In this document: piece after piece, positions 51,420-60,929 of the stretch | How positions within the stretch are numbered: the stretch's first letter is position 1 | Layout: each line of letters begins with the position of its first letter | Assembly (NCBI GenBank): GCA_020635355.1 | Contig: JACJZW010000016.1 | Location: forward strand, 7,152-71,151 | Origin: Flavobacteriales bacterium | Lineage (GTDB): Bacteria; Bacteroidota; Bacteroidia; NS11-12g; UBA9320 | DNA length: 64,000 nt | Direction: 5' to 3' | The notes under the pieces: generated by a model | Databases searched by the model: none | What the model was told of the DNA's origin: nothing | Seen by the model: the letters and a program-made list of their open reading frames with translations, nothing else | Made by a program: the position numbers and the translations under genes

Positions 51420-51525
51420 TCTAACAATAAGCCTTGCGAAACCTTTGCGAGCTTAGCGGCTTTGCGGTTAAGTACACAGGCGTCAGCCGATTAAAAATTA
51501 AGCATCAAGCATTAAAAATTAGCCA
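51420..51525. repeat. CTTTGCGG/CATTAAG repeat region
   Basis: CCTTGCGAAACCTTTGCGAG, GGCTTTGCGGTTAAGTAC, GCGTCAGCCGATTAAAAATT and CATTAAG-type heptads reaching the stop codon of the DUF6090 gene. The same order recurs at 62820-63010 and 63840-63930. Confidence 0.85.
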
Positions 51526-52278
51526 TTAACGTTCCGTGGCAGCAAGTTCCTGTTCGATAAATTGGATCAACGCCAGATTGATCGCCTTAACCCGTTCCCA
51601 GTGTTCGATCTGTACCCTCACCAGACCAAGTTTTTGGGTCAATAGTTTTCGATACCGGGGACTACTACATATTTCCGGAATGTTCCACTGAGGGAAATTC
51701 GTTTGAACATCCAGCACCATCGCATATTCCATGGAATGGCTTACGATGTCATTCCACTCAGCACGAAGGTTATCCATATCGCGGTTTGTGATCATGTCCG
51801 CTCCGAGACTTTGCAGTTGAACCTCGTAGTAATCGAGAATACTTCTGCGGAGGCTGTCCGACAAGATCAACGATAACCTACCGGAAGACAGGCTCTCAAC
51901 ATAGGATCCCTTAGTGGCCAGAAAGCTGCCGTAGTAGGAATAGAGGGCATTGTGGCGAATAAAATCCATCACGGAGTAGCCCCCCGGGTTAAAGCACACT
52001 TCATGAAGCATGGTGTCCAGCACGGCGATATGAAACGAATTATTTTGGATGTTGATGTCAAACACTTCCGTGTCCATTTGGAGATCCTGAAGAATATTCT
52101 GCAGGAGCTTTTTTTCAGCCACGCGATCAATCCGATGAAGATTCCAGTTATTGATCTGTAAGGCAATCAGGATTCCAATCACCACCAGAATAATCTCACC
52201 AATGAAGTACATGAAATACTTGGTGACGCGGTTATCCTGAATGAGTTTTTGTCGGATGGTTCGGAAGAATTTAAACAT
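51526..52278 (-). CDS. DUF6090 membrane protein
   Basis: A 250-residue protein with one N-terminal transmembrane helix (GEIILVVIGILIALQINNW) preceded by the basic IRQKLIQDNRVTKYF motif, the hallmark of DUF6090. The rest is helical and probably periplasmic. Function unknown; the family is abundant in Bacteroidota. Its stop codon falls in a CATTAA heptad. Confidence 0.85.
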   Translation of the reverse strand: MFKFFRTIRQKLIQDNRVTKYFMYFIGEIILVVIGILIALQINNWNLHRIDRVAEKKLLQNILQDLQMDTEVFDINIQNNSFHIAVLDTMLHEVCFNPGGYSVMDFIRHNALYSYYGSFLATKGSYVESLSSGRLSLILSDSLRRSILDYYEVQLQSLGADMITNRDMDNLRAEWNDIVSHSMEYAMVLDVQTNFPQWNIPEICSSPRYRKLLTQKLGLVRVQIEHWERVKAINLALIQFIEQELAATER

Positions 52279-52390
52279 GTTTTAAGTGCGGTAAATCGTG
52301 CTGACGCTACTCGAAGTTAAATCAACTTGATGATATAGCTGATGATTCTGGAAAAGTCCGGTTGAGGGATGGTATTTGGGTGATTTTTCC

Positions 52391-52867
52391 TTATAGATTG
52401 AATATGAAGTTGATCACCAACCTTTTGACGTTTCGGGTGAAATACCATCGGATCATCATTCGTTTTAACCTTGTTAGCAATACGCCGGATTCCGTGAGTA
52501 ATTGAAGGTACCGTTCCTTGTTCTCCACTTCATAGCCAAGAATACCGAGGTAGATGTGTTCAGGATGTATTTGTTTACTGCCCATAATCCAGCTGTGAAA
52601 GCGACTCACCTGACATGCCTCTTGCAGCTGTTTGGTGAGCACATATTCGCGCTTGCCGTTAAGATCCATCTTCCTTCCTTTCAAATAATGGATCATCTCT
52701 TTCTTCTCCCCAAGGGTGACTTTCACGTTTAATTTTCCATCGGAATTGAATCGATTCAAGCACATCAGGAAATGATAGATTCCTACATAATTATTCCCCA
52801 GTCGTCTGGCGGTGTCTTTGGATTCAATTAAAATTTGACGGGCACTCTCCGAAAAGACTCGGGACAT
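52391..52867 (-). CDS. Stand-alone Clp N-terminal (double Clp-N) domain protein
   Basis: A 158-residue protein with both halves of a Clp-N repeat: FSESARQILIESKDTARRLG with NNYVGIYHFLM, then VLTKQLQEACQVSR with QIHPEHIYLGIL. No AAA domain follows, so it may act as an adaptor or decoy for ClpC-type unfoldases, similar to ClpS or MecA in role but not in fold. The C-terminal tail is basic. Three bases separate it from the upstream membrane-protein gene. Confidence 0.8.
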   Translation of the reverse strand: MSRVFSESARQILIESKDTARRLGNNYVGIYHFLMCLNRFNSDGKLNVKVTLGEKKEMIHYLKGRKMDLNGKREYVLTKQLQEACQVSRFHSWIMGSKQIHPEHIYLGILGYEVENKERYLQLLTESGVLLTRLKRMMIRWYFTRNVKRLVINFIFNL

Positions 52868-52870
52868 GGT

Positions 52871-53689
52871 TCACGGCAGTTGAGATTGGCGGACAAATGA
52901 AATCGTATCGGTCACCACAGGCTCTGACCAGCCTTTCGTTGGATCCGGGTTCTTTTGCTCCAGAACCACCTGAATGACATCTGAAAGACTATCCAGTCGG
53001 ATTTGCTTTTGGTGTTCTTCTATTCCCCCTGAATACTTACTTCCCGCCAGTCGAAGCGTAAATTGGAAGTAGTCGGATTGCTCCTTTTCGAAGGGTATTT
53101 GAAGAGAATATCCGGTATTTAATACGTTGCTATCCTTGTCATAGGAAATCTCGGTTTTGGCGGGGTGAACAACCAATCGAGTGCTATCCAACAGGATAAA
53201 CGAATTGGGCGATGGAGCATACATCACCTCCACGGTTCTGGCTTCTTTGGGATCCTTGTTGGTATGGGTGGCCATGGAATAGGCAATGATGCCATAGGTC
53301 ATAACATTCCCGATGAGCAGCGGAATGAACAACCGTTTGATGGATTCCTTGAAGATGATTTTTATCGTCAGCGTTTCCAGGAAAACACTACCCAGGCACA
53401 TCAGCACATAGGTGGCCACCCAATTGATAAGGTCAAAGGTGGCATCCGGAACAAATTGGTCTGCCAGTAGGTGCCAAATCAGCATGGCCCACATCATCAC
53501 GAATGTTCCAATAAGACCGGACACCAGATTCCCGATCACAGACGCCAGGGAAGATTTGGCCCACGAATAGTTCAGGAATACTTTAATGGTGAAGGTTTCA
53601 ATTACAATCGTGGCAATCACCAAATACCAAAAACGCCCTACCTCATCTACCACGTAGATGGCTGGCCATACCATGTTGAGATTAAACAT
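52871..53689 (-). CDS. Membrane protein with beta-rich extracytoplasmic domain
   Basis: A 272-residue protein: about four transmembrane helices in residues 5-150, then a soluble domain (residues 160-272) with a strand pattern (FQFTLRLAGSKYSGG, DVIQVVLEQKN). No family is recognised. Likely co-transcribed with the Clp-N gene downstream. Confidence 0.65.
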   Translation of the reverse strand: MFNLNMVWPAIYVVDEVGRFWYLVIATIVIETFTIKVFLNYSWAKSSLASVIGNLVSGLIGTFVMMWAMLIWHLLADQFVPDATFDLINWVATYVLMCLGSVFLETLTIKIIFKESIKRLFIPLLIGNVMTYGIIAYSMATHTNKDPKEARTVEVMYAPSPNSFILLDSTRLVVHPAKTEISYDKDSNVLNTGYSLQIPFEKEQSDYFQFTLRLAGSKYSGGIEEHQKQIRLDSLSDVIQVVLEQKNPDPTKGWSEPVVTDTISFVRQSQLP

Positions 53690-53856
53690 TGTTTTTGAGC
53701 AAACTCATTTTTTGGATGGCTAAAGCTAAAGAATATATGTTGTAAACGTCTTGAAGTTGTTTTTTAGATCATATGAACTGTTTCACCACAGTCAGACTTC
53801 TTCCACCGAGGTAGGTGTTTGAGCCCTATTAGGAATTCAAAATAATTCAATCAAAA

Positions 53857-54006
53857 TCACACGGTTTTCCCGCCGCGAACCACCAACCAAAGTGCAAAAA
53901 GCAATTCGCCCAGCATCATCGGAAGAGCCAGAATGGCTTCTGCTTGTGCCACGAATGATGTATGGGAAGGGACTGCGTTTTTAAGTCCGTGAACAAAGCA
54001 GTACCC
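53857..54006 (-). pseudogene. 3' fragment of the 59020-59682 membrane-protein gene
   Basis: 150 bp nearly identical to 59020-59169 with no indels, encoding the last 49 or so residues (HGLKNA... to RGGKTV) and stop codon of that protein, but with no start or upstream sequence. The match breaks sharply at GTACCC (54006). The rest of 53690-54010 contains no gene. Confidence 0.9.
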
Positions 54007-54010
54007 CTAA

Positions 54011-54979
54011 TTATTCGTTTTCAGATCGATATTTCTCAACACGTAAAATGGTATTCTGAATGTCTTTCATAATCCATTTTCCCCACCAACCGGCATAAAA
54101 GTTAAACGTGGTGTTCATCTCAAAATGACTGTATAAATGCAACCGGTGCTTGCCGTTTGGCAACGTCTCCAATTCGTAGGTTCCATTTAAAACGTCGAAA
54201 TAGTCTCCACCAATTACAACGTGCTCATCCAGCGTGGTAGACGGGATTTCATGCGGATAGGCCTTTATGGTAAAAACCATCTTTTCATTGTCTATGTACT
54301 CGGTTACTGTTTCATGGAATACCAGACCCTTTGAAAATTGAGCTTCCCGGTAAGCTCCTACGCCTTCAAAATTTAATTCGGCTTTTACCGGTCGGGGAAA
54401 GCCCAGAAACCGCGTAAGGTATCCCTTGTCCTGATCCAGTGGGATTTCGGTTACGCGGGTAACATGATCCCAAATTTTCTCCGAAGGGGCGTCTATATCA
54501 ATAAAGGTGTAGGCTTCATACGTGCCCGGAATGGTTTCAATCATTTGCTCTATGGGCCCCATGAAAAATGGCAAAAGAACCAGGAGTGAGAGGTTGAGTT
54601 GGTTCTTTCGTTTTTTCATTTTTAGGTAGCCACCAATCAAACCACCAACAGAACCCATGATCAGAAATAGGGGTAAAATCATCAACCAACACGCCCAACC
54701 CTCAATGGAAAAGGCAATGGTGATGAGCAGAAAAAAACCGATCGGCGCCCAGGGCATGAGGATCCTGTATGCCTTGCTTTCTACTTTTTCATCGGGCGAT
54801 AAATAGATGGTAAACACGCCAACTATAGCCGGAAGGAGGAACAGAAAGGTGACCGACATCACGGAAAATAATTCGCTCCATTGGTCGATGCCGAAGAGAA
54901 GCCTGAGCACAACCGCGTACACGGTTGGGATGGCGATGGCCAGGAGGATATGCTTTGTGGTTCGGTTCATCTCGTGCAA
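54011..54979 (-). CDS. Membrane protein with SRPBCC-like domain
   Basis: A 322-residue protein with about four N-terminal transmembrane helices (residues 8-140) and a C-terminal SRPBCC-type domain: YTFIDIDAPSEKIWDHVTRV, FEGVGAYREAQFSKGLVFHE and HLYSHFEMNTTFNFYAG. Hydrophobic-ligand binding at the membrane is inferred. Translation may begin at the second Met (54970). Confidence 0.75.
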   Translation of the reverse strand: MHEMNRTTKHILLAIAIPTVYAVVLRLLFGIDQWSELFSVMSVTFLFLLPAIVGVFTIYLSPDEKVESKAYRILMPWAPIGFFLLITIAFSIEGWACWLMILPLFLIMGSVGGLIGGYLKMKKRKNQLNLSLLVLLPFFMGPIEQMIETIPGTYEAYTFIDIDAPSEKIWDHVTRVTEIPLDQDKGYLTRFLGFPRPVKAELNFEGVGAYREAQFSKGLVFHETVTEYIDNEKMVFTIKAYPHEIPSTTLDEHVVIGGDYFDVLNGTYELETLPNGKHRLHLYSHFEMNTTFNFYAGWWGKWIMKDIQNTILRVEKYRSENE

Positions 54980-55146
54980 TTGGAAGAATCAATCTGGTTG
55001 CGCATGGAATCCAAGGGAAGCGCCGGGTCCCGAATAAAGTAGACCAATTTTGGTGGATGAAATTACTCAAAAATATCCGTCAAGTCATGATGGAATAGAG
55101 GCGTGGGGAGAAAGCTTGTTTACACGCCTTCGTTACGATGGAGGGG

Positions 55147-56193
55147 TTAATGGGCATTCCCTTGTCTGCTTTTTTTAAGCAGTTTTATCACCCGATTGTA
55201 TTCCACATCCGCCAGATTCCAATAATATAGTTTGGGGTCTGTTGTGCTGGTGAACTGCACCACCACCGCATCGATGTCTTTCTGGTATTTGGCAATACTT
55301 TGGTATCCCGGAACCCATCCTTTGTGTTCATACTCATAGAGTTTTGAATAGGTTTCTTGTTCATTTCCATCAAACACGCTTCCATCAATCAATGCTCTGA
55401 GAAAAATGCCAACATCCTTAGCCGTGGCAATCATGCCAACATCGTCTGTCTTTAAATCCAACGGATGCCCTTTGTGGTAGCCGCTCATCATTCGGTCACT
55501 GGTCACATCATGTATGGATTTAAACGTGTTGGTCAAGTGTAACCGATCTAAAATTTTGTTTTGAATGAAATCGAAATGGGGGTAACCCAAAACGGAATCC
55601 ATGATTTTGGAAAGCAGTAGGTAATTGGTGTTGCAATATTCATACTGGGCATCCGGCTCAAAGTTGGCGCGTAAGCCAAGTATCAGATCCAGATTTTCTG
55701 CGTACCCATCTTTGGGATGGGCCCAGTAGTTGGGCGTGTCGGTATAGTTCGGGATGCCGCTGCGATGTTTCACCAGCATTTCGATGGTGATCTCATTAGC
55801 ATGTTCAATTTTCCCCGAAAGTTCCGGCAAGTAATCGGCCAGTGTTTGGTCAAGGGATAGAAGGCCCATGGCATTTAACTTCACCACGGCCGCCGCGGTG
55901 TATAGTTTGCTCACGCTGGCAATTTTGAACAAGGCATCGGGTCTGGTGGGTTGTTCCGTATTCTTATTATGCCAACCCGCAGTATAGCATTTGGGCTCAT
56001 GATGTGCCTGATCCACATAAATAATGATGCCATCAAAGCCATTTGAAACGGCCTCATTTGCCTGTTCTTCGATGGTGTTGGGAAGGGGCATAATCCAGGC
56101 CTTTACAACGATCCAGGGAACAAAGTACAGGGAGGTGAGGGTGCCAGCCAACAGGCTAATTTGTATGATTCGTTTGATCCGTTTTTTAGTCAT
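55147..56193 (-). CDS. Serine hydrolase (class C beta-lactamase-like), membrane-anchored
   Basis: A 348-residue penicillin-binding-protein-like hydrolase with an N-terminal membrane helix (residues 10-32). Catalytic motifs are SxxK as S93-V-S-K96, YxN as YCN in YEYCNTNYLLL, and a C-terminal HKGW in the KTG position. Paralogue of the gene at 57878-58900, sharing FKIASVSKLY and the HRSGIPNY segment. Probably a D-aminopeptidase or esterase; substrate unknown. Confidence 0.9.
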   Translation of the reverse strand: MTKKRIKRIIQISLLAGTLTSLYFVPWIVVKAWIMPLPNTIEEQANEAVSNGFDGIIIYVDQAHHEPKCYTAGWHNKNTEQPTRPDALFKIASVSKLYTAAAVVKLNAMGLLSLDQTLADYLPELSGKIEHANEITIEMLVKHRSGIPNYTDTPNYWAHPKDGYAENLDLILGLRANFEPDAQYEYCNTNYLLLSKIMDSVLGYPHFDFIQNKILDRLHLTNTFKSIHDVTSDRMMSGYHKGHPLDLKTDDVGMIATAKDVGIFLRALIDGSVFDGNEQETYSKLYEYEHKGWVPGYQSIAKYQKDIDAVVVQFTSTTDPKLYYWNLADVEYNRVIKLLKKSRQGNAH

Positions 56194-56336
56194 GAAATGG
56201 GTTAGGAGTGGTTGATGCGTATGGATTTGGTGAGAAAGGTGTGCTTTTTTTGGTCAACGGGGAGTGCGAATAGTACGATACGGATGCTCGTTCATGCTGC
56301 TCGTTTTTCTTGTGGACTGAAGGGTACCTTGCCCGG

Positions 56337-57191
56337 TTACATATTTTCGTTCACAGCTCTTTTCCAAAAGTAGATTCCAGTCAGGCAGGTGATTATGGCA
56401 AACATAATCCCATTTTCACCCAACCAATGATCCCTGTGTTCTATCGGAATGGTTAATGGGGGCAGAATTTTTTGAATAAACACATTACTTACCGCGTGAA
56501 AAATGACCGCAGGCCACAGACTGTTCGATTTAAAGGTATAATAGGTCATCATAAACGACATGGAAATAATGACGATAAAGAAGGTGATGCATTCCAACAA
56601 TACATGGTTACTGTAGTATACTAGGATAGGCCAGTGCCATACGGCCCAAGTGACTCCACAGAATAGGGAAACTCCGGTGAAGGAAAGAACTTTTCTCAAT
56701 TCGTAAATGAAAAAACCTCTCCACCCGATTTCTTCGCCCAAGGTTGTTGCGGAGGCTCTGATCACTTCAACGGTTCCTACCAGGATTGGGGCAATAACGG
56801 CTATGGCCGTTGGATTTAGCGTGCCTTTTCCCACCAATCCCAATTCCTCCCCCCATTGGATTATTGAGTCGTTAGTGGCTAAATTCCCAATCCCCAACAC
56901 CCAGATGAGGCCATAGGTCACCACACAATATAGTGCTGGGATGAAATAGGATAATCGGATGTATTTCCAATCCGGCCAATTCCAGTTCAACCTGGAAATT
57001 TTTTGCCCTTTTATTTTCAAAGTGATGAAGGCTGCCAGAGCCGGGCACCACATGATCGCGCCAACGTAGATGCGCGAAGGATTTAGTTGTACCAGCGCGT
57101 AATGGAATGGCGATGTGAGGATAAAAACAAGTGTTAGAAAGAGACCTATGGTTTTCCAGGTTTCTTTACGTTCTGATGTTTGGGTAGTCAT
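56337..57191 (-). CDS. CPBP-family intramembrane glutamic protease
   Basis: A 284-residue protein with about eight transmembrane helices. The Abi/CAAX signature is present: EEIGWRGFFIYEL (EExxxR), then FCGVTWAVWHWP and a later VIFHAVSNVF. Related enzymes include Rce1-like proteases and bacteriocin self-immunity proteins; the substrate is unknown. Stands alone in the serine hydrolase block. Confidence 0.92.
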   Translation of the reverse strand: MTTQTSERKETWKTIGLFLTLVFILTSPFHYALVQLNPSRIYVGAIMWCPALAAFITLKIKGQKISRLNWNWPDWKYIRLSYFIPALYCVVTYGLIWVLGIGNLATNDSIIQWGEELGLVGKGTLNPTAIAVIAPILVGTVEVIRASATTLGEEIGWRGFFIYELRKVLSFTGVSLFCGVTWAVWHWPILVYYSNHVLLECITFFIVIISMSFMMTYYTFKSNSLWPAVIFHAVSNVFIQKILPPLTIPIEHRDHWLGENGIMFAIITCLTGIYFWKRAVNENM

Positions 57192-57312
57192 TCCGTTTTT
57201 TTGCTATGGTGTTTAGAATGTTAAAGGCGAATTGGTCTATCCATGGCGCGGATTTGATCACGAGGTCGATGTTTCGTCATTCCTACATCTGGAAATATCC
57301 ATCTACCACGTT

Positions 57313-57861
57313 CTATTTGAACCGATACCCCAGGCAGAACTGGAAGGCAACATTAATTCCTATCTCATTAAATAAGCGCTCCTTGGAATAATGGAGATAG
57401 GGGTTTTGGGAGGATTTTTGGTATGTAAAGGCTCCTGTGCTGATGTTGGTACCCACATACGCTCCTTTAAAGGCATTAATCTCAAACCCATATCCTCCGT
57501 TTAAAAAGAGATAGTTGTACGTTGCAGGGTAATAGGAGTCTCTCGCAAGATTTACATACGAAAAGCGGGTGATCAGGAACATGTTGAATTTGTTCGCCGT
57601 GCCATTAGGAAAGAATTTGTAATTCATTTCACAGCTAAGAATGCGATCCTTTTTGGTTAGGATAGGATGAAGTCCCAAACCAAGTTCAAATTGATTTTTA
57701 CCGGTATAATAGGATACACTGGGGACTAGTCGTATGGGATAAACCTCCCCATTCAAGCTGGAATTCAGGACGAAGCCAAATTTCCCACGGGAAGGATGAG
57801 TTTGACCGTTTGACCGAAAGGCAAAAAGACAGGTCAGGGCAATTAGAATCGGGTATTTCAT
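57313..57861 (-). CDS. Secreted outer-membrane beta-barrel-like protein
   Basis: A 182-residue protein with a signal peptide (residues 1-19, ending SNGQ). Alternating strand segments such as FELGLGLHPIL, MFLITRFSYVNLA, NYLFLNGGYGFEI and the terminal NVAFQFCLGYRFK (ending in aromatic-Lys) suit a small beta-barrel. 16 bases downstream of the serine hydrolase gene, so probably co-transcribed with it. Confidence 0.7.
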   Translation of the reverse strand: MKYPILIALTCLFAFRSNGQTHPSRGKFGFVLNSSLNGEVYPIRLVPSVSYYTGKNQFELGLGLHPILTKKDRILSCEMNYKFFPNGTANKFNMFLITRFSYVNLARDSYYPATYNYLFLNGGYGFEINAFKGAYVGTNISTGAFTYQKSSQNPYLHYSKERLFNEIGINVAFQFCLGYRFK

Positions 57862-57877
57862 AGGTTACGTTCGAGGG

Positions 57878-58900
57878 TTAATCTTCTTTTTCCAGGATCT
57901 TCACTATTCTGTTGTACAATCTTTCCAGTTTTAACCAATACATAGAATTGCTGCTGGTGTTCACAAATTGAATAACAACTGCATCCAAATCGGGGTGATA
58001 CCGGGCAATGCTGGTATAACCATTTAACCAACCGGTATGCTCGTACACGTACACGGATGAATAAATGGCCTGTTCTTCTGTGCTGAACAAGGTGCCATCA
58101 ATGAGGGCTCTGAGGAAATGGGCAACATCTTCGGCTGATGCAACCATGGATCCACCTGGTCGGGTGTGGTCGATGGATTTTAGATCGGGATCATAGCCAA
58201 TTAAGTATCCACTTACCACATCATTGGAGTCGGTTTCGCTGTATAAGTTGTAGGTGTTTTTCAGGCTCAGCGGGGTAAGAATGGTGTTTTGGATGTAGTC
58301 GTGATGAGAATACCCCAAGGTGCGGTCGAGCAGCTCACCAATCAATAAGTAGTTGGTGTTGGAGTATTTGTACTTCTTGTCTGGTTGAAATTCGGCCGGG
58401 TCATCAAAAATTAAGGCCGCTGTGGTTAAATATTCTTCGTTTGGGTCGCTATTCTTAAACCCGGCGTCAAACACGTAATCAGGTATGCCACTACGGTGTT
58501 GTAGCAGCATCCTTAGGGTAATCTTATCGGCATGCTGAATCTTACCCTTTACCTCTGGGATAAACTCTGAGAGTTTTCCGTCCAGAGACAGGCGTTTTTG
58601 AGCAACCAGTTTGGTGGTGGCCGCAGCTATGTATAGCTTACTGATGCTGGCTATTTTGAATAACGCCTTTGGATCAGCCGGAATCTGATTTTCCCGATTC
58701 TTCCAACCGGCGGCGTGAAAGGTGGTTTCATTGCCTTTGTTAATGCAAACCAGTACGCCATCCATCCCGTGTTCTACCGCATCGGAGAGTTCACTATCAA
58801 TGGATTCCGGCAATGGGCGAATTCCTACTTTACAACTTACAAGCAGGCCAATGATGGCCGGAAGCAGCAGGCGCAGAATATTTTTATTGAATGGAATCAT
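57878..58900 (-). CDS. Serine hydrolase (class C beta-lactamase-like) lipoprotein
   Basis: A 340-residue hydrolase, taking the ATG at 58900 (MIPFNKNILRLLLPA) so that a lipoprotein signal (LLVSC) results; a start at 58921 adds seven residues. Motifs: SISK as SxxK, YSN in YKYSNTNYLL, and HTGW at the KTG position. Paralogue of 55147-56193. The two differ in their N-terminal anchors (lipoprotein here, helix there). Confidence 0.9.
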   Translation of the reverse strand: MIPFNKNILRLLLPAIIGLLVSCKVGIRPLPESIDSELSDAVEHGMDGVLVCINKGNETTFHAAGWKNRENQIPADPKALFKIASISKLYIAAATTKLVAQKRLSLDGKLSEFIPEVKGKIQHADKITLRMLLQHRSGIPDYVFDAGFKNSDPNEEYLTTAALIFDDPAEFQPDKKYKYSNTNYLLIGELLDRTLGYSHHDYIQNTILTPLSLKNTYNLYSETDSNDVVSGYLIGYDPDLKSIDHTRPGGSMVASAEDVAHFLRALIDGTLFSTEEQAIYSSVYVYEHTGWLNGYTSIARYHPDLDAVVIQFVNTSSNSMYWLKLERLYNRIVKILEKED

Positions 58901-59019
58901 GGTTAAAATGGATGCGTACAAAAATAGGAATCGGAAGTGGGGTTGATAATGATGGAGTCTGTGGTTGGTGTTCGTCGAGCTAAGGTCAACATTGAGAATT
59001 AAGCATTAGCTATTCATAA

Positions 59020-59682
59020 TCACACGGTTTTCCCGCCGCGAGCCACTAACCAAAGTGCAAAAAGCAATTCGCCCAGCATCATCGGAAGAGCCAGAATGGC
59101 TTCTGCTTGTGCCACGAATGTTGTATGAGAAGGGGCTGCGTTTTTAAGTCCGTGAACAAAGCAGTACCCAGCGCCGGCCAGTATCAGCATCCAACCAAAA
59201 ATGCGTTTAATATCAACGGATCGCAACGCCAGGATGCCCAGGCCAATAAGGTGACCGCCAAAGACGATAAGACCCAAAGACCACATCTCTTCGAAACCGT
59301 GGAGTGCCGGAAGCACTTTTTCTGCCGCATCTTCGGCATACAGCATCGATGGAACGGAGAGCAATTGTACAATGGCAACGCCCAACATGGCGGTGTACAT
59401 CAGCCTTAAACCGGCCGTGATCATAGCGCCGGTTGCGTGACTCCCTTTGAAGTAACTGAAAACCCCTTTGGTGACCAGAAGATCCAGTATGAAAATCACG
59501 ATCCAGGCTGCAATTCCACTATTAAAAAGGATGCGTTGTTCCCGAATTCGATGAAGCGTTCCGGTTGCGTCTTTAGCGTCTACCAGACCGGTGTACACAT
59601 ATCCGTAGGCAAATCCGGCAATCACGGCCATAAGAAGGAGACTGATTCCGGTGATGAGAGCGATTTTTCGTTTTGAGTTCAT
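59020..59682 (-). CDS. Integral membrane protein, unknown function
   Basis: A 220-residue protein with about five to six transmembrane helices, resembling DUF4386-like or related membrane proteins; the assignment is uncertain. Its last 150 bases are duplicated at 53857-54006. Repeat DNA lies on both sides, including a GTGATGG heptad array directly upstream of the start. Confidence 0.65.
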   Translation of the reverse strand: MNSKRKIALITGISLLLMAVIAGFAYGYVYTGLVDAKDATGTLHRIREQRILFNSGIAAWIVIFILDLLVTKGVFSYFKGSHATGAMITAGLRLMYTAMLGVAIVQLLSVPSMLYAEDAAEKVLPALHGFEEMWSLGLIVFGGHLIGLGILALRSVDIKRIFGWMLILAGAGYCFVHGLKNAAPSHTTFVAQAEAILALPMMLGELLFALWLVARGGKTV

Positions 59683-59689
59683 TTTTTAG

Positions 59690-59846
59690 TTTTTGAGTGA
59701 TGGGTTATGGGTGATGAGTGATGGGTTATGGGTGATGAGGGATGGGGAATGGGGAATGGGGGATGGGGAAGAGGTGTTGAGTTTTGAATAGTTCGTCCTC
59801 CGTCCTCCGTCCTCCGTCCTCTGTATTCCGTATTCCGTCCTCTTAA
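59690..59846. repeat. GTGATGG and GTCCTCC heptad arrays
   Basis: 59698-59770 is about ten units in 7-base register (GTGATGG, GTTATGG, GTGATGA, GGAATGG). 59791-59845 has at least four GTCCTCC units and TATTCCG units. The array ends directly at the stop codon of the oxidoreductase gene at 59847. Confidence 0.92.
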
Positions 59847-60821
59847 TCAGGCGTTTATGATAACTACGTTTCCTTTTTTTCGACCTGTTTCGATGTAGCG
59901 GTGAGCTTCAGCCAATTTTTCCAGTGGATATTGTCGGTCAATGACAATCTTTAGCTTGCCGTCGCGATGGATGCTCAGCACTTCGTTAAGCAAGGTCTTC
60001 AATTCCGGATCTTTTTGCATTCCGGTGGCCTGGAAAATGGCTTTTTGCTTGCCAACTATCGAGGTCCACAGCATGGATCCTATGGTAGATAAGCTCAACA
60101 CGGGTGAAAGGTATTTCCCGTTCGGGGTGAGGATGGATTTACAAGCGGAAAACGAGCTTTTCCCCACGGTATCAAATACCACGTCGTACCGCTCATGGGA
60201 TTGAGTGAAATCGTTGCGATCGTATTCTATCACGTGAGGGGCACCCAGGGACGTAACCCAATGGGCATTTCGTGAACTGCACACAGCAGTTACCTCAGCA
60301 CCCAGGTAATTTGCAATCTGAACTGCGGCCGTGCCCAGTGAGCCGGAGGCACCGTTGATCAGAACACGTTCACCATCTTGAACTTGGGCAACGCGTTTTA
60401 GGAAGTTGTAGGACGTGATTACTCCGTCGCAATACGTGGCTGCATCGGCATAGTTCAGATTAGCCGGAAGGTGGTGAATTACACCATGTTCAGGGATGGT
60501 AAGGTATTCGGCATTGGCACCAAACCCGATGGTGGTCTCACCAAACACCTGATCGCCTTTCTTAAAGGATGTTACCGCGCTACCCACTTCTTCCACCACA
60601 CCGGCAAAACCGGTTCCGGGAATCGGATTGTTGGGTTTGCGCAGTCCGAGGATGAGTCGGCCAAAAAGTGGTTTCCCGGTCCGCATCATCGTATCCGCAG
60701 CCGTGGCAGAGGAAGCAATGATGCGAACGAGAACATCATGGTTAGCGGGCGTTGGTTTAATTGCCTTGCTCAGTTTAAGCACATCGGGAGATCCGTATCC
60801 GGTGGCTTTGATGGCTTTCAT
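59847..60821 (-). CDS. NAD(P)-dependent alcohol dehydrogenase/quinone reductase (MDR family)
   Basis: A 324-residue zinc-free medium-chain reductase starting MKAIKATGYGSPDVL (ATG at 60821; the ORF opens earlier at 60872). The cofactor loop INGASGSLGTAAVQIANYLG (AxxGxxA) is in the middle. Paralogue of the gene at 44965-45900. It is adjacent to a TolB-TPR-AraC regulator and may be its target, by position only. Confidence 0.9.
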   Translation of the reverse strand: MKAIKATGYGSPDVLKLSKAIKPTPANHDVLVRIIASSATAADTMMRTGKPLFGRLILGLRKPNNPIPGTGFAGVVEEVGSAVTSFKKGDQVFGETTIGFGANAEYLTIPEHGVIHHLPANLNYADAATYCDGVITSYNFLKRVAQVQDGERVLINGASGSLGTAAVQIANYLGAEVTAVCSSRNAHWVTSLGAPHVIEYDRNDFTQSHERYDVVFDTVGKSSFSACKSILTPNGKYLSPVLSLSTIGSMLWTSIVGKQKAIFQATGMQKDPELKTLLNEVLSIHRDGKLKIVIDRQYPLEKLAEAHRYIETGRKKGNVVIINA

Positions 60822-60929
60822 TGTTTCGTGTGTCATCGGGTTTCGATTAAATCCACAGCAAAGGGAAGCCAAGCCGCAACGGGAATCGTTCGGATCGTCA
60901 TAAAGACGTTCGGATTTATAATTCAGAAC

